Source: Actinoplanes nipponensis | GTDB lineage: Bacteria; Actinomycetota; Actinomycetes; Mycobacteriales; Micromonosporaceae | NCBI RefSeq assembly: GCF_016862275.1 | Contig: NZ_BOMQ01000088.1 | Span: forward strand, 62,001 to 126,000 | Reading direction: 5' to 3' | DNA: 64,000 nt | Shown here: positions 24,926 to 33,932 of the stretch, piece by piece | Layout: each line of letters begins with the position of its first letter | Position numbering within the stretch: the first letter of the stretch is position 1 | Notes under the pieces: model-generated | Databases searched by the model: none | What the model was told of the DNA's origin: nothing | The model's input: only the letters and a program-made list of their open reading frames with translations | Program-made: the position numbers and the translations under genes

Positions 24926-26674
24926 TCAATGGCTGTGCCCGCCGGGCATGCCGGGGATGCCCGCCGGGAGCACGACGAACGGGCGCATCATCCCGGCGTC
25001 CTCGTGCTCCAACAGGTGACAGTGGTACACGTACCGTCCACTGTGTCCGGTGAAGCGGGCGGCCACCACGGCCATCTCGTTCGGGTTGACCCGCACCGTG
25101 TCCTTCCAGCCGGCCTCCTCGGGCGGCACCGGCAGGGTCGCCACGTGCGCGATCGGCGGCTCCGCCTCGCCGGTGGCCGGGTCGAAGCCGCTCGCGTCGT
25201 AGGCCTCGCGCCGCAGGATCTGGAACTGCACCAGGTGCAGGTGGATCGGGTGCATCTGCCCGCTGAGGTTGAGCACCCGCCAGATCTCCCACCCGTCCTG
25301 GGTGACGTGGAAGGTGGCCGCGTCGGCCCACGTGCCGGCCACCATCCGGAAGCCCGCGGTGGTCCCGTCGGCGGCCTTGAGCCGTACCGTCCCCGGCCCG
25401 TCCGGGGCCGGTTCCATCTCGCGCAGCGGCTTGCTGGACTTGACCAGCATCACCAGCCGGTGCCCGTGGTCGTCCGGCAGGTCGTCGTGGGTCAGCCGGC
25501 GGAAGGTGGGCGAGAGCGTGGCGGGCACGGGCGTCGCGGGCGCCGCCGGGCCCGCCTCGACCCGCAGTTGCATCACGTTCGGGAAGGGCAGCCGGTTGGC
25601 CGGGTCGCCGGTCCCCGGCGCCGCCGTGGCCGGCGCGCCCCGGAAGGGCGCCGCCGCCGTGTTCACCAGCGTGAGGGTCTGCCCGGCCTGACCGCGCAGG
25701 TCCACCAGCACGTCGGCCCGCTCGGCGGGCGCCAGGACCAGGCCGTCGGGGGGTACGGCGACCGGCGCGCCCAGCAGTCCGCCGTCGGTGCCGATCAGCC
25801 ACATCGTGCCGGTCACCGGTGCGCCGGCGGCGTCCAGCAGCACCAGCCGGTACGTGCGGGCGTTGGATGCATTGAGCATCCGCAGCCGGTGCAGCGCCGG
25901 GCGGAACCGCCCGTACGGCCAGATCCGCCCGTTGACCGTGGTGTACGGGCCGAAGAACTCGTTGGCGCCCTGCTCGGTCTTGTGCAGCAGCCGCCCGGTG
26001 AACCGCCCCTGCTCGTCCAGGTCGAGGTTGACGTCCTTGAGCACCAGCGGCAGCTCCCGCCGCCCGGACGGCAGGTCCAGCGCCTCCTCCTCGTCGTCGC
26101 GGATCAGGTACGTGCCGGCCAGCCCCGCGTACACCTGGTAGGCGGTCAGATTCATGGCATGGTCGTGGTACCAGAGCGCGGTGGCCCGCTGCTGGTTCGG
26201 ATAGGTGGAGACGGACCGGTCGCCGGTCAGGACGCCGTTCTCCGGCCAGCCGTCGCTGGCGGCGGCCACCGCCGCCCCGTGGACGTGCACGGCGGTCCAG
26301 GCCGGCACGCCGGCCAGGTCGCGGGGGACGGCGCCGGAGCGGCCGGGCTCGTTCTGGCTGCCGGGCGGGCCGGCGACGGACGCGAACGGCAGCGGGCCGG
26401 TCAGCTTGTTGATCCAGTGGATGCGCACGGGCGCGTCGCGCCGGACCTCGATCGTGGGCCCGGGCAGGTGACCCTCGTACGCCCACACGGGGGTCCTCGG
26501 CAGTGCCCGATGCAGGCTCACGGTGGTGTTTCGCGCCCGCACCCGCAGCACGCCGCTGCCGTGGGAGTCGTACATCGGACGCAGCACCGGTGGCACGGGT
26601 AACTCGTCGACGAACGGCGTCAGGGTGGCGCCGGGCGCGGCGGTCGTCTCGGTGGTGGTGACAGTCATGGTCAT
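24926..26674 (-). CDS. multicopper oxidase (CotA/bilirubin-oxidase/phenoxazinone-synthase-like)
   Basis: Protein of 582 aa with the four copper-ligand signatures in order: HVHG (130-133), WYHDHAM (168-174), HPIHLHLVQFQI near 465-475 and YHCHLLEHEDAGMM (550-563), where Cys552 and flanking His ligate the T1 and T2/T3 coppers. The length, the insertion after HVHG and the EHED...M ending match the CotA/bilirubin oxidase/phenoxazinone synthase branch, which oxidises phenols or aminophenols with O2. No Tat or Sec leader is present (MTMTVTTTETTAAPG), consistent with a cytoplasmic phenoxazinone-synthase-type enzyme. A CCCACA/TGTGGG inverted repeat (26699-26711) lies just upstream. Followed by the unknown 650-aa gene. 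Confidence 0.9.
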   Translation of the reverse strand: MTMTVTTTETTAAPGATLTPFVDELPVPPVLRPMYDSHGSGVLRVRARNTTVSLHRALPRTPVWAYEGHLPGPTIEVRRDAPVRIHWINKLTGPLPFASVAGPPGSQNEPGRSGAVPRDLAGVPAWTAVHVHGAAVAAASDGWPENGVLTGDRSVSTYPNQQRATALWYHDHAMNLTAYQVYAGLAGTYLIRDDEEEALDLPSGRRELPLVLKDVNLDLDEQGRFTGRLLHKTEQGANEFFGPYTTVNGRIWPYGRFRPALHRLRMLNASNARTYRLVLLDAAGAPVTGTMWLIGTDGGLLGAPVAVPPDGLVLAPAERADVLVDLRGQAGQTLTLVNTAAAPFRGAPATAAPGTGDPANRLPFPNVMQLRVEAGPAAPATPVPATLSPTFRRLTHDDLPDDHGHRLVMLVKSSKPLREMEPAPDGPGTVRLKAADGTTAGFRMVAGTWADAATFHVTQDGWEIWRVLNLSGQMHPIHLHLVQFQILRREAYDASGFDPATGEAEPPIAHVATLPVPPEEAGWKDTVRVNPNEMAVVAARFTGHSGRYVYHCHLLEHEDAGMMRPFVVLPAGIPGMPGGHSH

Positions 26675-26859
26675 GTCTCAGCCCTCCGTCTGCTTTGCCC
26701 CACATTGTGGGCGCAGCCGATGCCCGGATTCCGGGAGATGGCCAGGCTGACGACATCCGGACAGTTCGGGCAGCGGCCCGCGTACGCGGCTGGCACTAAA
26801 CCGGGAGCACCCAGCCCGGCACGGTCCGTAGCGTCGGAGACCACGAAAGGGGACCGTCC

Positions 26860-27840
26860 GTGACCGAAGTCCGCACCCGCCTCCGCCCCGTCCCGTCCAC
26901 GTTCCGCCGCCTGCGCCGCACCGTGCTCATGCTGGCCGCCCTCGCCCTGCTGGGCGCCTTCCTGCCGGCCGCGCCCGCGCAGGCGGCGGGCCCGGCGCCC
27001 AAGCTCCGCATCCAGAACGAGGCCAGTCGCCTCTGCCTGTCCCCCGCGGGCGGCAGCGGCGCTCTCAACGTCACGATCGTCCAGTTCTCCTGCGACGGCT
27101 TCACGCCGCGGTCCTGGGAGATCCTCGACAGCCCGGGCGGCCAGGGCCTCTACTACTTCAAGAACCTGTCCAACAGGCTGTGCCTGTCCCCGGCCGGCGG
27201 CAGCACGGGCCTGAACGTGATCGTCGTGCAGTACACCTGCGACGAGGACTCGTCGCGCTACTGGGAGTTCGTCCAGCTCGAGCGCGGCTTCGGGCTCCGG
27301 AACGTCAAGAGCCGGCTCTGCCTGTCGCCGGCGGGCGGCGACTCCGGGCTGAACACCGCGATCGTGCAGTACACCTGCGACGGTGACCCGGCCCGGCGGT
27401 GGACCGAGTTCGGCGCGTACCAGATCTCGAGCGCCAACGACGGCGGCCGGTGCCTGACCGTCGCCGGGGGCGGCACGGTCCGCAACACCACCGCCGTCAC
27501 GTACTACTGCGACCGTCTCGCGTCACGGCTGTGGGACCTCAAGTACATCGACTATCCCCGGAGCGAGCGGGTCCTCCAGAACGTCAACAGCGGCCTGTGC
27601 CTCTCCCCGGCGGGCGGCGCCACCACGCCGAACACCGTGGTCGTCCAGTACTACTGCGACGGCGACCCGGCCCGCGTGTGGCGGCCGATCCCGGACCGCG
27701 ACGGCTACGTCAAGATCCTGAACGTCAAGAGCGGGCTGTGCCTGTCCCCCGCGGGCGGCAGCACGGGCGTCAACGCGGCCGTCGTCCTCTACTACTGCGA
27801 CGCCGACCCGTCCCGGCTGTGGCGAACCACCCTGGTGTGA
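26860..27840 (+). CDS. secreted ricin-type double beta-trefoil lectin-like protein
   Basis: Protein of 326 aa from GTG 26860 (AAAGGGGA ribosome site). A signal peptide (RRLRRTVLMLAALALLGAF, cleavage near AQA-AG) precedes six repeats of about 45 residues. Each repeat has the pattern LCLSPAGG, a short variable stretch, VVQYxCD and a final W. Three beta-trefoil lobes make one trefoil, so six give two stacked trefoils. No catalytic domain is attached. Repeats 1-3, 5 and 6 are nearly identical, while repeat 4 (RCLTVAGGGTVRN) is divergent. Ricin-type trefoils bind galactose-containing or other sugars; ligand unknown. Divergent from the multicopper oxidase. Confidence 0.85.
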   Translation: MTEVRTRLRPVPSTFRRLRRTVLMLAALALLGAFLPAAPAQAAGPAPKLRIQNEASRLCLSPAGGSGALNVTIVQFSCDGFTPRSWEILDSPGGQGLYYFKNLSNRLCLSPAGGSTGLNVIVVQYTCDEDSSRYWEFVQLERGFGLRNVKSRLCLSPAGGDSGLNTAIVQYTCDGDPARRWTEFGAYQISSANDGGRCLTVAGGGTVRNTTAVTYYCDRLASRLWDLKYIDYPRSERVLQNVNSGLCLSPAGGATTPNTVVVQYYCDGDPARVWRPIPDRDGYVKILNVKSGLCLSPAGGSTGVNAAVVLYYCDADPSRLWRTTLV

Positions 27841-27843
27841 AAC

Positions 27844-27883
27844 GCGGGGGCCCCACCTGTCAGGTGACGGGCGGGGCCCCCGC
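27844..27883 (+). terminator. intrinsic-type hairpin after the trefoil gene
   Basis: Arms GCGGGGGCCCC (27844-27854) and GGGGCCCCCGC (27873-27883) are an 11-bp perfect inverted repeat 3 bp after the stop. A smaller ACCTGTCAGGT palindrome sits in the loop. No U tract. It also lies before the end of the convergent ABC permease, so it may act in both directions. Confidence 0.75.
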
Positions 27884-27922
27884 CCGTTACCCGGCGCTCG
27901 TCCACAGCGGACATGTCGTAGG

Positions 27923-29500
27923 TCAGTAGCCGATGTCGCGGCGGCGCAGTCCCGCGTACCCCCCGGCCAGGCAGGCGACGGTCAGCGCGAGGATCACGAG
28001 CAGCGGGGTGAGCGCCGGGTCCGCCAGCGGCACCCGGGGCGTGTGGGCGAACGGCGAGGCCCGCTGGGACCAGCCCGGCAGGTCGAACGAGTCGGCGAAG
28101 AGGGCGACGACCGCGCAGTACCCCACGCCCGTCCAGGCCAGCGCGGCGCTCGGCCGGGGCAGCCAGCCCAGGACCAGGACCACCACGGCGACGACCAGCC
28201 ACACCGCGGGCAGGTAGGCCAGCGCGACGGCGGCCATCCGGGGCACCTGGCCGGCGTCGGAGATGATCAGCCCGTAGGCCGCGCCCTCGCCGAGGCCGAA
28301 GGTGAGCAGGGCCAGGGCGCTGCCGGTGAGGGCCACGCTGAGCTGGCCGGCCAGCCAGGTCAGCCGGCTGGTCGCGGTGGCCAGCAGCGGCTCGGCCCGG
28401 CCCGAGGTCTCCTCGGCGCGGATCCGCAGGGCGCTGGTCACGCCGTACGCCGCCGCGATGAGCGCGGACAGGCCCACGGTCAGCGCCAGGTACGCGTCGA
28501 CGACGTCGGCGGCGCCGCCCGGCAGGAACTGGGCCACCTCCGGGTTGTCGCGGATGTACTGCTCGATGCTGTCCGCGATGGACCCGTACGCGACGCCGAG
28601 CAGGCCCAGCCCCACGGCCCAGCCCAGCAGGCTCGCCCGCTGCAGGCGCCACGACAATGCGTACGCGTTGCGCAGCGACCGGGCGGCCCGCGCCCGGCCG
28701 GGCCGGGCCGCCACCAGGCCGGCGCCGAAGTCGCGCCGCCGCAACAGGGCCGACGCCGCCGCCACCAGCAGCACGGACAGGCCCAGCGGCAGCAGCAGCG
28801 GCCACCACCGGTCGCCGGTGTAGGGGAACGTGCGCTGGCCCCAGCCGATGGGCGAGAGCCAGGACAGGGCGCCCCCGCCGACGTCCCCGGCGGCCCGCAG
28901 GACGTACGCGGCGCCCAGGATCAGCGCGACGGCGCCGTACACCGCCCGGACGTTCTCGAAGACCTGGGCCGCGACCGCGGTGAGCGCGGCGAACACGAGG
29001 CCCACGGCGGTCATCGCGGCGCCGAACAGCACCGAGCCGGCCGCCGGCAGGCCGGTGCCGACCGCGACCGCCACGATCAGCGCGCCCACCGCGACGTTGG
29101 CCACCGCGGCCAGGGTCAGCGCCGCCGTGAGCGGGGCCGGCCGGCCCACCCGGGCCGAGCGGATCAGCTCGGCCCGCCCGGTCTCCTCCTCGGCCCGGGT
29201 GTGCCGGCCGACGAGGAACATGTTCATCAGCGCGACGACGATCGCCGCGAACGCGAAGATCTCGAAGACGACCTCCCCGCCGATCGCGCCGAGCAGCCGG
29301 GTCGGCCCGCTCATCGCGATCACCGCGGTGTTGCCGCCGATCGTGTGGCGCAGCCGTTCGAGGGCCTCGGGGCTGCCGTACAGCTTCTGGCTCTGCAGGG
29401 ACTGGACCAGCACGAGCAGCGTCGCGCCCAGCAGCCACCAGGGCAGACCGGCGCGCTCGCGGCGCAGCAGGAACCGCAGCAGCCCGCCCGTGCCGGTCAT
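27923..29500 (-). CDS. ABC exporter permease (two tandem six-helix modules)
   Basis: Integral membrane protein of 525 aa with about 12 hydrophobic segments in two similar halves (first near [13 protein letters not shown], second near [23 protein letters not shown]). This is the polyketide/tetronasin-type antibiotic exporter permease layout. The ATG at 29500 overlaps the ATPase stop by 4 bp. Together they form a drug or natural-product efflux pump. No adjacent regulator or biosynthetic cluster is visible. Confidence 0.85.
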   Translation of the reverse strand: MTGTGGLLRFLLRRERAGLPWWLLGATLLVLVQSLQSQKLYGSPEALERLRHTIGGNTAVIAMSGPTRLLGAIGGEVVFEIFAFAAIVVALMNMFLVGRHTRAEEETGRAELIRSARVGRPAPLTAALTLAAVANVAVGALIVAVAVGTGLPAAGSVLFGAAMTAVGLVFAALTAVAAQVFENVRAVYGAVALILGAAYVLRAAGDVGGGALSWLSPIGWGQRTFPYTGDRWWPLLLPLGLSVLLVAAASALLRRRDFGAGLVAARPGRARAARSLRNAYALSWRLQRASLLGWAVGLGLLGVAYGSIADSIEQYIRDNPEVAQFLPGGAADVVDAYLALTVGLSALIAAAYGVTSALRIRAEETSGRAEPLLATATSRLTWLAGQLSVALTGSALALLTFGLGEGAAYGLIISDAGQVPRMAAVALAYLPAVWLVVAVVVLVLGWLPRPSAALAWTGVGYCAVVALFADSFDLPGWSQRASPFAHTPRVPLADPALTPLLVILALTVACLAGGYAGLRRRDIGY

Positions 29501-30417
29501 GACGCCACCTTCTCCCCCGCCGCCCGGTCGTCGCCGTAGTGGCGCAGGAACATCTCCTCCAACGTGGGCGGGGTGCTGGTCAGGCTGCGCACCCCCAGCG
29601 GGGCGAGCCGGCGCACCACGGTGTCCAGCTCGGCGCTGTCGACGTCGAAGCGGGCGTGGTGGTCGGCCAGCACCATGTCGTGCACCCCGGTCAGCGCCTC
29701 GATGCCGGCCAGCGGCCGGGCGGTCTCCACCGAGATCGAGGTCCGCGTCAGGTGCCGCAGCTCGGTCAGCGTGCCGGACTCCACGGTGCGGCCGAGCCGG
29801 ATGATGCTCACCCGGTCGCACAGCGCCTCGACCTCGGCGAGGATGTGGCTGGACAGCAGCACCGTGCGGCCCTGCCGCTTAACCTGCTGGATGCACTCCT
29901 GGAAGACCGACTCCATCAGCGGGTCGAGCCCGGAGGTGGGCTCGTCCAGCAGCAGCAGCTCGGCGTCGGAGGCCAGCGCGGCGATCAGCGCGACCTTCTG
30001 CCGGTTGCCCTTGGAGTACGCCCGGGCCTTCTTGCGCGGATCCAGGTCGAAGCGTTCCAGCAGCTCGTCGCGGCGGCGCTGGTCCAGCCCGCCGCGCATC
30101 CGGCCGAGCAGGTCGATGACCTCGCCACCGGTGATGCCCGGCCACAGCGTGACGTCGCCGGGCACGTAGGCCAGGCGGCGGTGCAGCGCGACCGCGTCCC
30201 GCCAGGGGTCGCCGTCCAGCATCCGTACCCGTCCCGCGTCGGGACGCAGCAGGCCGAGCAGCACCCGGATGGTGGTGGTCTTCCCGCTGCCGTTGGGCCC
30301 CAGGAAGCCGTGCACCTCGCCGGTGGCGACGCTCAGATCGAGCCCGTCCAGCGCCTTCGCGCTGCCGAACGACTTGCTCAAGGCGGCGACGGAGATCGCC
30401 TCGGTCGACGTGGCCAT
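29497..30417 (-). CDS. ABC transporter ATP-binding protein
   Basis: Protein of 306 aa; ATG 30417 with an AGGAGC ribosome site. Walker [19 protein letters not shown], signature [16 protein letters not shown] (YSKGN replaces canonical LSGGQ, common in this exporter group), Walker [15 protein letters not shown] and the switch histidine in [11 protein letters not shown]. The C-terminal ~80 residues are the accessory domain found in DrrA-like exporters. Powers the overlapping downstream permease. Confidence 0.93.
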   Translation of the reverse strand: MATSTEAISVAALSKSFGSAKALDGLDLSVATGEVHGFLGPNGSGKTTTIRVLLGLLRPDAGRVRMLDGDPWRDAVALHRRLAYVPGDVTLWPGITGGEVIDLLGRMRGGLDQRRRDELLERFDLDPRKKARAYSKGNRQKVALIAALASDAELLLLDEPTSGLDPLMESVFQECIQQVKRQGRTVLLSSHILAEVEALCDRVSIIRLGRTVESGTLTELRHLTRTSISVETARPLAGIEALTGVHDMVLADHHARFDVDSAELDTVVRRLAPLGVRSLTSTPPTLEEMFLRHYGDDRAAGEKVAS

Positions 30418-30710
30418 GTCAGCTCCTCTGCGGCGGAACGGATGGGAGTGCGCGTCGCGGCAGGGCGGGGAAGACGGTGGGACGGGGCGGGCGGGCGATC
30501 ATGACGCCTCCACGGGTCAGCGACTCGCCGACCAGGCTTCCCGGCACTCCGCGCAGCATCGTACGACACCGTTTCCACCGGTGGCGGCCCGTGTCGCGGC
30601 GGTGGCCGGAAGTCGGGTCGATCGGCTCCGGAGAACAGGTCGCCGAGCCCTGATCAGGCGGCCGCCGAGGTCGTAGGGTCGCATCGTGGGGGGCGCCGCA
30701 GGAGGCCACC
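30418..30710. other. 293-bp intergenic region without a convincing gene
   Basis: Lies between the divergent ABC exporter operon and the GerMN gene and must hold both promoters. Short open frames run through it on both strands but have no ribosome site and no recognisable product. I see no strong palindrome or repeat. Confidence 0.5.
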
Positions 30711-31910
30711 ATGAATCTTCCGATGAGACCCCGGTGGGCGGCAGCCGTGCTCGGCGTGTTCGCCGCCGTCGTGCTGGTGCTGGGCGGCATCTGGCTGGTG
30801 GTCCGCGACGACGGGGACCACGGCACGGCGCCGCCGGCCGCCGGCGAACCGGCGAACCCGGCGCCGGGCGGGTCCCCCGACGGGGTACCGGGAACGACAC
30901 CGGGCACGACACCGGGCACGGCGCCCGGCACGGCCCCGGCCACGATGACGGTCAAGGTCTACTTCCACCGCGGGTCCGCCGACGATCCCACCCGGGTGGT
31001 CGCGGTGCCCCGCCGGGTGCCGCGCAGCCCGAAGGTGGCCACGGCGGCGCTGACCCAGCTGCTGGCCGGGCCCACCCGCGCGGAACGCGACGCGGGCTAC
31101 TGGTCGGTCTTCACCCCGGCGAGCGCGGGCAGGCTGCGCGGCGTCCGCATCGACAACGCGGTCGGCTACGCCGACTTCCGCGACCTGCGCCCGGTCCTGC
31201 CGACCGCCGGCTCCAGCGCCGGCACGGCGGCATTCCTCGCCGAGCTGGACGCCACGTTCAAGCAGTTCGGCACCGTGCGCCGCACGGTGTACTCCCTCGA
31301 CGGTGACGTCGCGGCGTTCTACGAGTGGCTGCAGTTGTCGCCGCCGGAGACCACCATGCCGCCGCTGGCCGAGGCCCGGCGGGTCGCGCGCGCGTGGCTC
31401 GCCGACGTGGCCGGGATGCGGGCCGTCAGCGTCGAGGGCTCGCGGTGGCGCAGCGACTTCATCGCCACGGTGGACGTGCGGTCCCGCACCGGCGAGAACG
31501 GCTCGGTGGCCGGCCCGCTCAGCCGGGTGGTCCTGGGCCGGTCGGCGACGTCGTTCAGCGTGCTCGGCGTCACCACCGGCACCATCGTGGTCGACCGGCC
31601 GCCGGACGCCATCACGCCCAGCCGCCTCGCGGTCGTCACCTCGCCGCTGACCGTCAGCGGCCGGGCGCTCGCCTTCGAGGGCGGGGTCAACGTCCGCGTG
31701 GTGCAGGTCCGCGACGGCGTCGTGCGGCAGCTCGGCAGCGGACACGTCACCGGCGGGGGCGACGTGCTGCGGCCGTTCACCGGCCGGATCGCCTTCGCCG
31801 CGCCGAGCACCGACACCGGCTGGGTGCTGGCGTCGGAGCTGTCCGCGTACGACGGCTCGGTCGTCAAGGTGACGGCCGTCCGGGTGGCCTTCACCCATCT
31901 GCACGCGTGA
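30711..31910 (+). CDS. membrane-anchored GerMN / Gmad2 domain protein
   Basis: Protein of 399 aa; ATG 30711 with a GGAGG ribosome site. A transmembrane helix (WAAAVLGVFAAVVLVLGGIWLVV) is followed by a Pro/Thr/Gly-rich linker encoded by 12-bp repeats. A GerMN domain follows (MTVKVYFHRG, ALTQLLAGPTRAERDAGY, FTPASAGRLRGVRIDN). The C-terminal Gmad2 immunoglobulin-like domain contains ITPSRLAVVTSPLTVSGRALAFEG and ends near GWVLASELSAYDGS. Such proteins sit on the outer face of the cytoplasmic membrane and are thought to bind other envelope proteins. No enzyme motif. Exact role unknown. Confidence 0.85.
   Translation: MNLPMRPRWAAAVLGVFAAVVLVLGGIWLVVRDDGDHGTAPPAAGEPANPAPGGSPDGVPGTTPGTTPGTAPGTAPATMTVKVYFHRGSADDPTRVVAVPRRVPRSPKVATAALTQLLAGPTRAERDAGYWSVFTPASAGRLRGVRIDNAVGYADFRDLRPVLPTAGSSAGTAAFLAELDATFKQFGTVRRTVYSLDGDVAAFYEWLQLSPPETTMPPLAEARRVARAWLADVAGMRAVSVEGSRWRSDFIATVDVRSRTGENGSVAGPLSRVVLGRSATSFSVLGVTTGTIVVDRPPDAITPSRLAVVTSPLTVSGRALAFEGGVNVRVVQVRDGVVRQLGSGHVTGGGDVLRPFTGRIAFAAPSTDTGWVLASELSAYDGSVVKVTAVRVAFTHLHA
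30887..30934 (+). repeat. four 12-bp tandem repeats coding a PGT-rich linker
   Basis: Units ACCGGGAACGAC, ACCGGGCACGAC, ACCGGGCACGGC and GCCCGGCACGGC follow one another in frame and encode a repeated TPGT/APGT tetrapeptide just after the membrane anchor. This kind of repeat readily varies in length between strains. Confidence 0.75.
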
Positions 31911-31920
31911 CGGCACGAAC

Positions 31921-31949
31921 GTGCCGGGCGCCCGACGGGCGCCCGGCAC
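31921..31949. terminator. strong bidirectional hairpin
   Basis: Perfect 13-bp arms GTGCCGGGCGCCC (31921-31933) and GGGCGCCCGGCAC (31937-31949) around a 3-nt loop, 10 bp after the GerMN gene stop and 13 bp before the end of the convergent 97-aa gene. Confidence 0.8.
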
Positions 31950-31962
31950 ATCGGTGTCGCGA

Positions 31963-32256
31963 TCAGGAACGCCGCTCGAACAGCTCCCGCACCTGGGCCC
32001 CGACCCGGGTGAACGCGGTGTCGAGCGCGTCGGTGAGCAGCCGGCCGACCTCGCGGACGTCCGCCCGGACGGCGTTGTCCTGCACCGCGTTGCCGGCCGC
32101 CTGGAACGCCTCCTCGACATCGGCCCGCAGCCGGCCCATCGCGTCCCGGACCTCCCGGTTGTCGCCGGCCTGCTCGACGTGCAGCTTCAGCTTGAGCGCC
32201 AGGGCCTCCACCCGGTCCGCCAGCTCCTGCCACTGAGTGGACTGATCGGTCGTCAT
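31963..32256 (-). CDS. uncharacterised 97-aa helical protein
   Basis: Small soluble protein from ATG 32256 (GGGGAG ribosome site), entirely helical and amphipathic: MTTDQSTQWQELADRVEALA, LKLHVEQAGDNREVRDAMG and VGAQVRELFERR. It probably forms a coiled coil or helical bundle. No Cys, no membrane segment, no known motif. It lies 49 bp downstream of an ABC-2 permease on the same strand and may be cotranscribed. I do not recognise a characterised family. Confidence 0.65.
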   Translation of the reverse strand: MTTDQSTQWQELADRVEALALKLKLHVEQAGDNREVRDAMGRLRADVEEAFQAAGNAVQDNAVRADVREVGRLLTDALDTAFTRVGAQVRELFERRS

Positions 32257-32305
32257 CGCACTCCCCTTCCTCGTGCCCGGCGGACATCCGCCGGCTGCCT
32301 GGCCA

Positions 32306-33043
32306 TCAGGGCGAGCGCCGCCGCAGGGTCGCCGCGCCCAGCATCAGCGCGATCACCGCGGCGGCGACGATGATCGCCAGATCGCGCCACATCAGCGAGG
32401 TGGCCGCGGCGTTCGCGCCGACCTCGGTCAGGGCCTCGACCGCGTACGACATCGGCAGGACGTCGCTGATCGCCTGCAGCCAGCCCACCATCTGCTCGCG
32501 CGGCACGAACAGCCCGCACAACAGCACCTGCGGCAGCACCACCGCCGGCATGAACTGCACCGCCTGGAACTCGCTGCGCGCGAAGGCGCTGACGAACAGC
32601 CCCAGGGCCATCCCCAGCACCGCGTTGCCGACCACGATGACGCCGACCAGCCACGGGTTGCCCGTCGTGTCCAGGCCGAGCAGCCAGAAGGCCAGCGCCG
32701 AGGCCACCGCCGCCTGCAGCGCGGCGGCCACGGCGAACGCCAGGCCGTAGCCGAGCAGGATGTCGAGCTTGCCGATCGGCGTGGTCAGCAGCCGCTCCAG
32801 GGTCCCGCTGGTCCGCTCCCGCAGCATCGCGACGCTGGTCAACAGGAACATCATGGTGAACGGGAAGACGCCCAGCATCACCAGGGCGATCCGGTCGAAG
32901 GTGGCGGGCTGCGCGTCGAACATGAACCGCAGCAGGGTCAGCAGCAGCGTCGGCACCACCAGGATCAGCGCGACGGTGCGCCGGTCGTGCCGCAGCTGGC
33001 GCAGGATGCGGGCCGCGGTGGCCAAGGTGACCTGGACGGACAC
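32306..33043 (-). CDS. ABC-2 type transporter permease
   Basis: Membrane protein of 245 aa, probably starting at GTG 33043 (VSVQVTLATAARILRQLRHD), 2 bp after the ATPase stop. Six hydrophobic helices are visible, with the ABC-2 signature around FTMMFLLTSVAMLRERTSGTLERLLTTPI and a C-terminal LPMSYAVEAL. The frame stays open upstream through the ATPase gene but only this part has membrane-protein character. It is the permease partner of the ATPase at 33046-33783, of the NodJ/DrrB-like export type. Substrate unknown. Confidence 0.85.
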   Translation of the reverse strand: MSVQVTLATAARILRQLRHDRRTVALILVVPTLLLTLLRFMFDAQPATFDRIALVMLGVFPFTMMFLLTSVAMLRERTSGTLERLLTTPIGKLDILLGYGLAFAVAAALQAAVASALAFWLLGLDTTGNPWLVGVIVVGNAVLGMALGLFVSAFARSEFQAVQFMPAVVLPQVLLCGLFVPREQMVGWLQAISDVLPMSYAVEALTEVGANAAATSLMWRDLAIIVAAAVIALMLGAATLRRRSP

Positions 33044-33045
33044 GG

Positions 33046-33783
33046 TCAGACCGCCTCTCGGGTCTGCGGGCCGCGCGGCTCGCCCTGCACGATGCGCAGG
33101 AACGCCGTCTCCAGGTCGCTGGCGCCGGCCGCGCGGCGTACGGCATCCGGGGTGTCGTCGGCGACCAGCCGGCCGTCCCGGATCAGCAACAGCCGGTCGC
33201 ACCGGCCCGCCTCGTCGAGCACGTGACTGGACACCAGCAGCGTGGTGCCGCTCTCGGCCAGCGCGTGGAAGCGCCGCCAGAGGTCCTGACGCACCACCGG
33301 GTCCTGCCCGACCGTGGGCTCGTCCAGCACCAGCAGCTCGGGGCGGCTCAGCAGCGCGCAGGCCAGCGAGGCCCGCGCCCGTTCCCCGCCGGACAACGCG
33401 GTGACCAGCTGGCCCGCCACGTCCGACAGCCCCACGTCGCGCACCGCCTCGTCCCCGGCCGAGCGGGGCAGGCGGTACAGGGCGGCGAAGTAGCGCGCGT
33501 TCTCGCGGACGGTCAGATCGGCGTAGACGCTGGGCGCCTGCGTCACGTAGCCGACCCGCTGCCGCAACGCGGGCGCGCCGGCCGGTTCGCCGAGCACGGT
33601 CACCGTGCCGGCGCGTACCTTCTGCACCCCCACGACGCAGCGCATCAACGTCGTCTTGCCGCTGCCGTTGGGGCCGAGCAGACCCGTGACGCTGCCCCGG
33701 CGTACGGCGAAGTCCAGGCCGTGCAGCACCGGCCGGCCGCCGCGGTCGACCACGAGCCCGTGCACCTCGATCGCGGTGTCCAT
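33046..33783 (-). CDS. ABC transporter ATP-binding protein
   Basis: Protein of 245 aa from ATG 33783 (GGGAGGGG ribosome site): MDTAIEVHGLVVDRGGRPVL. Walker [19 protein letters not shown]-loop YVTQAPSVYADLTV, signature ALSGGERARASLACALL, Walker B LLVLDEPTVGQDPVV and H-loop SSHVLDEAGRCDRLL. It forms an exporter with the immediately downstream permease. GQDP in place of GLDP after Walker B is a minor variant. Confidence 0.92.
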   Translation of the reverse strand: MDTAIEVHGLVVDRGGRPVLHGLDFAVRRGSVTGLLGPNGSGKTTLMRCVVGVQKVRAGTVTVLGEPAGAPALRQRVGYVTQAPSVYADLTVRENARYFAALYRLPRSAGDEAVRDVGLSDVAGQLVTALSGGERARASLACALLSRPELLVLDEPTVGQDPVVRQDLWRRFHALAESGTTLLVSSHVLDEAGRCDRLLLIRDGRLVADDTPDAVRRAAGASDLETAFLRIVQGEPRGPQTREAV

Positions 33784-33932
33784 CGCCCCTCCCGTCGAGC
33801 CGGCGGCGCCGCTGACGGTGACCGCCGCCGTCGCGGCGGCCACCACCACCGACCCTGCCCCGCCGCACCGCGCCTGCGCAGGGTCGAAGGTCCCGACCCG
33901 CGGCGGTTACCCGGCGGCGGGGAGCCCGGCCG

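Noticed and set aside
27792-29438. Alternative minus-strand frame within the ABC permease
   Set aside because: No hydrophobic helices; the frame at 27923-29500 has twelve membrane segments and overlaps the ATPase stop by 4 bp.
30419-30955. Minus-strand open frame over the intergenic region and the GerMN start
   Set aside because: Pro/Arg-rich, no ribosome site, and antisense to the membrane anchor and linker of a recognisable gene.
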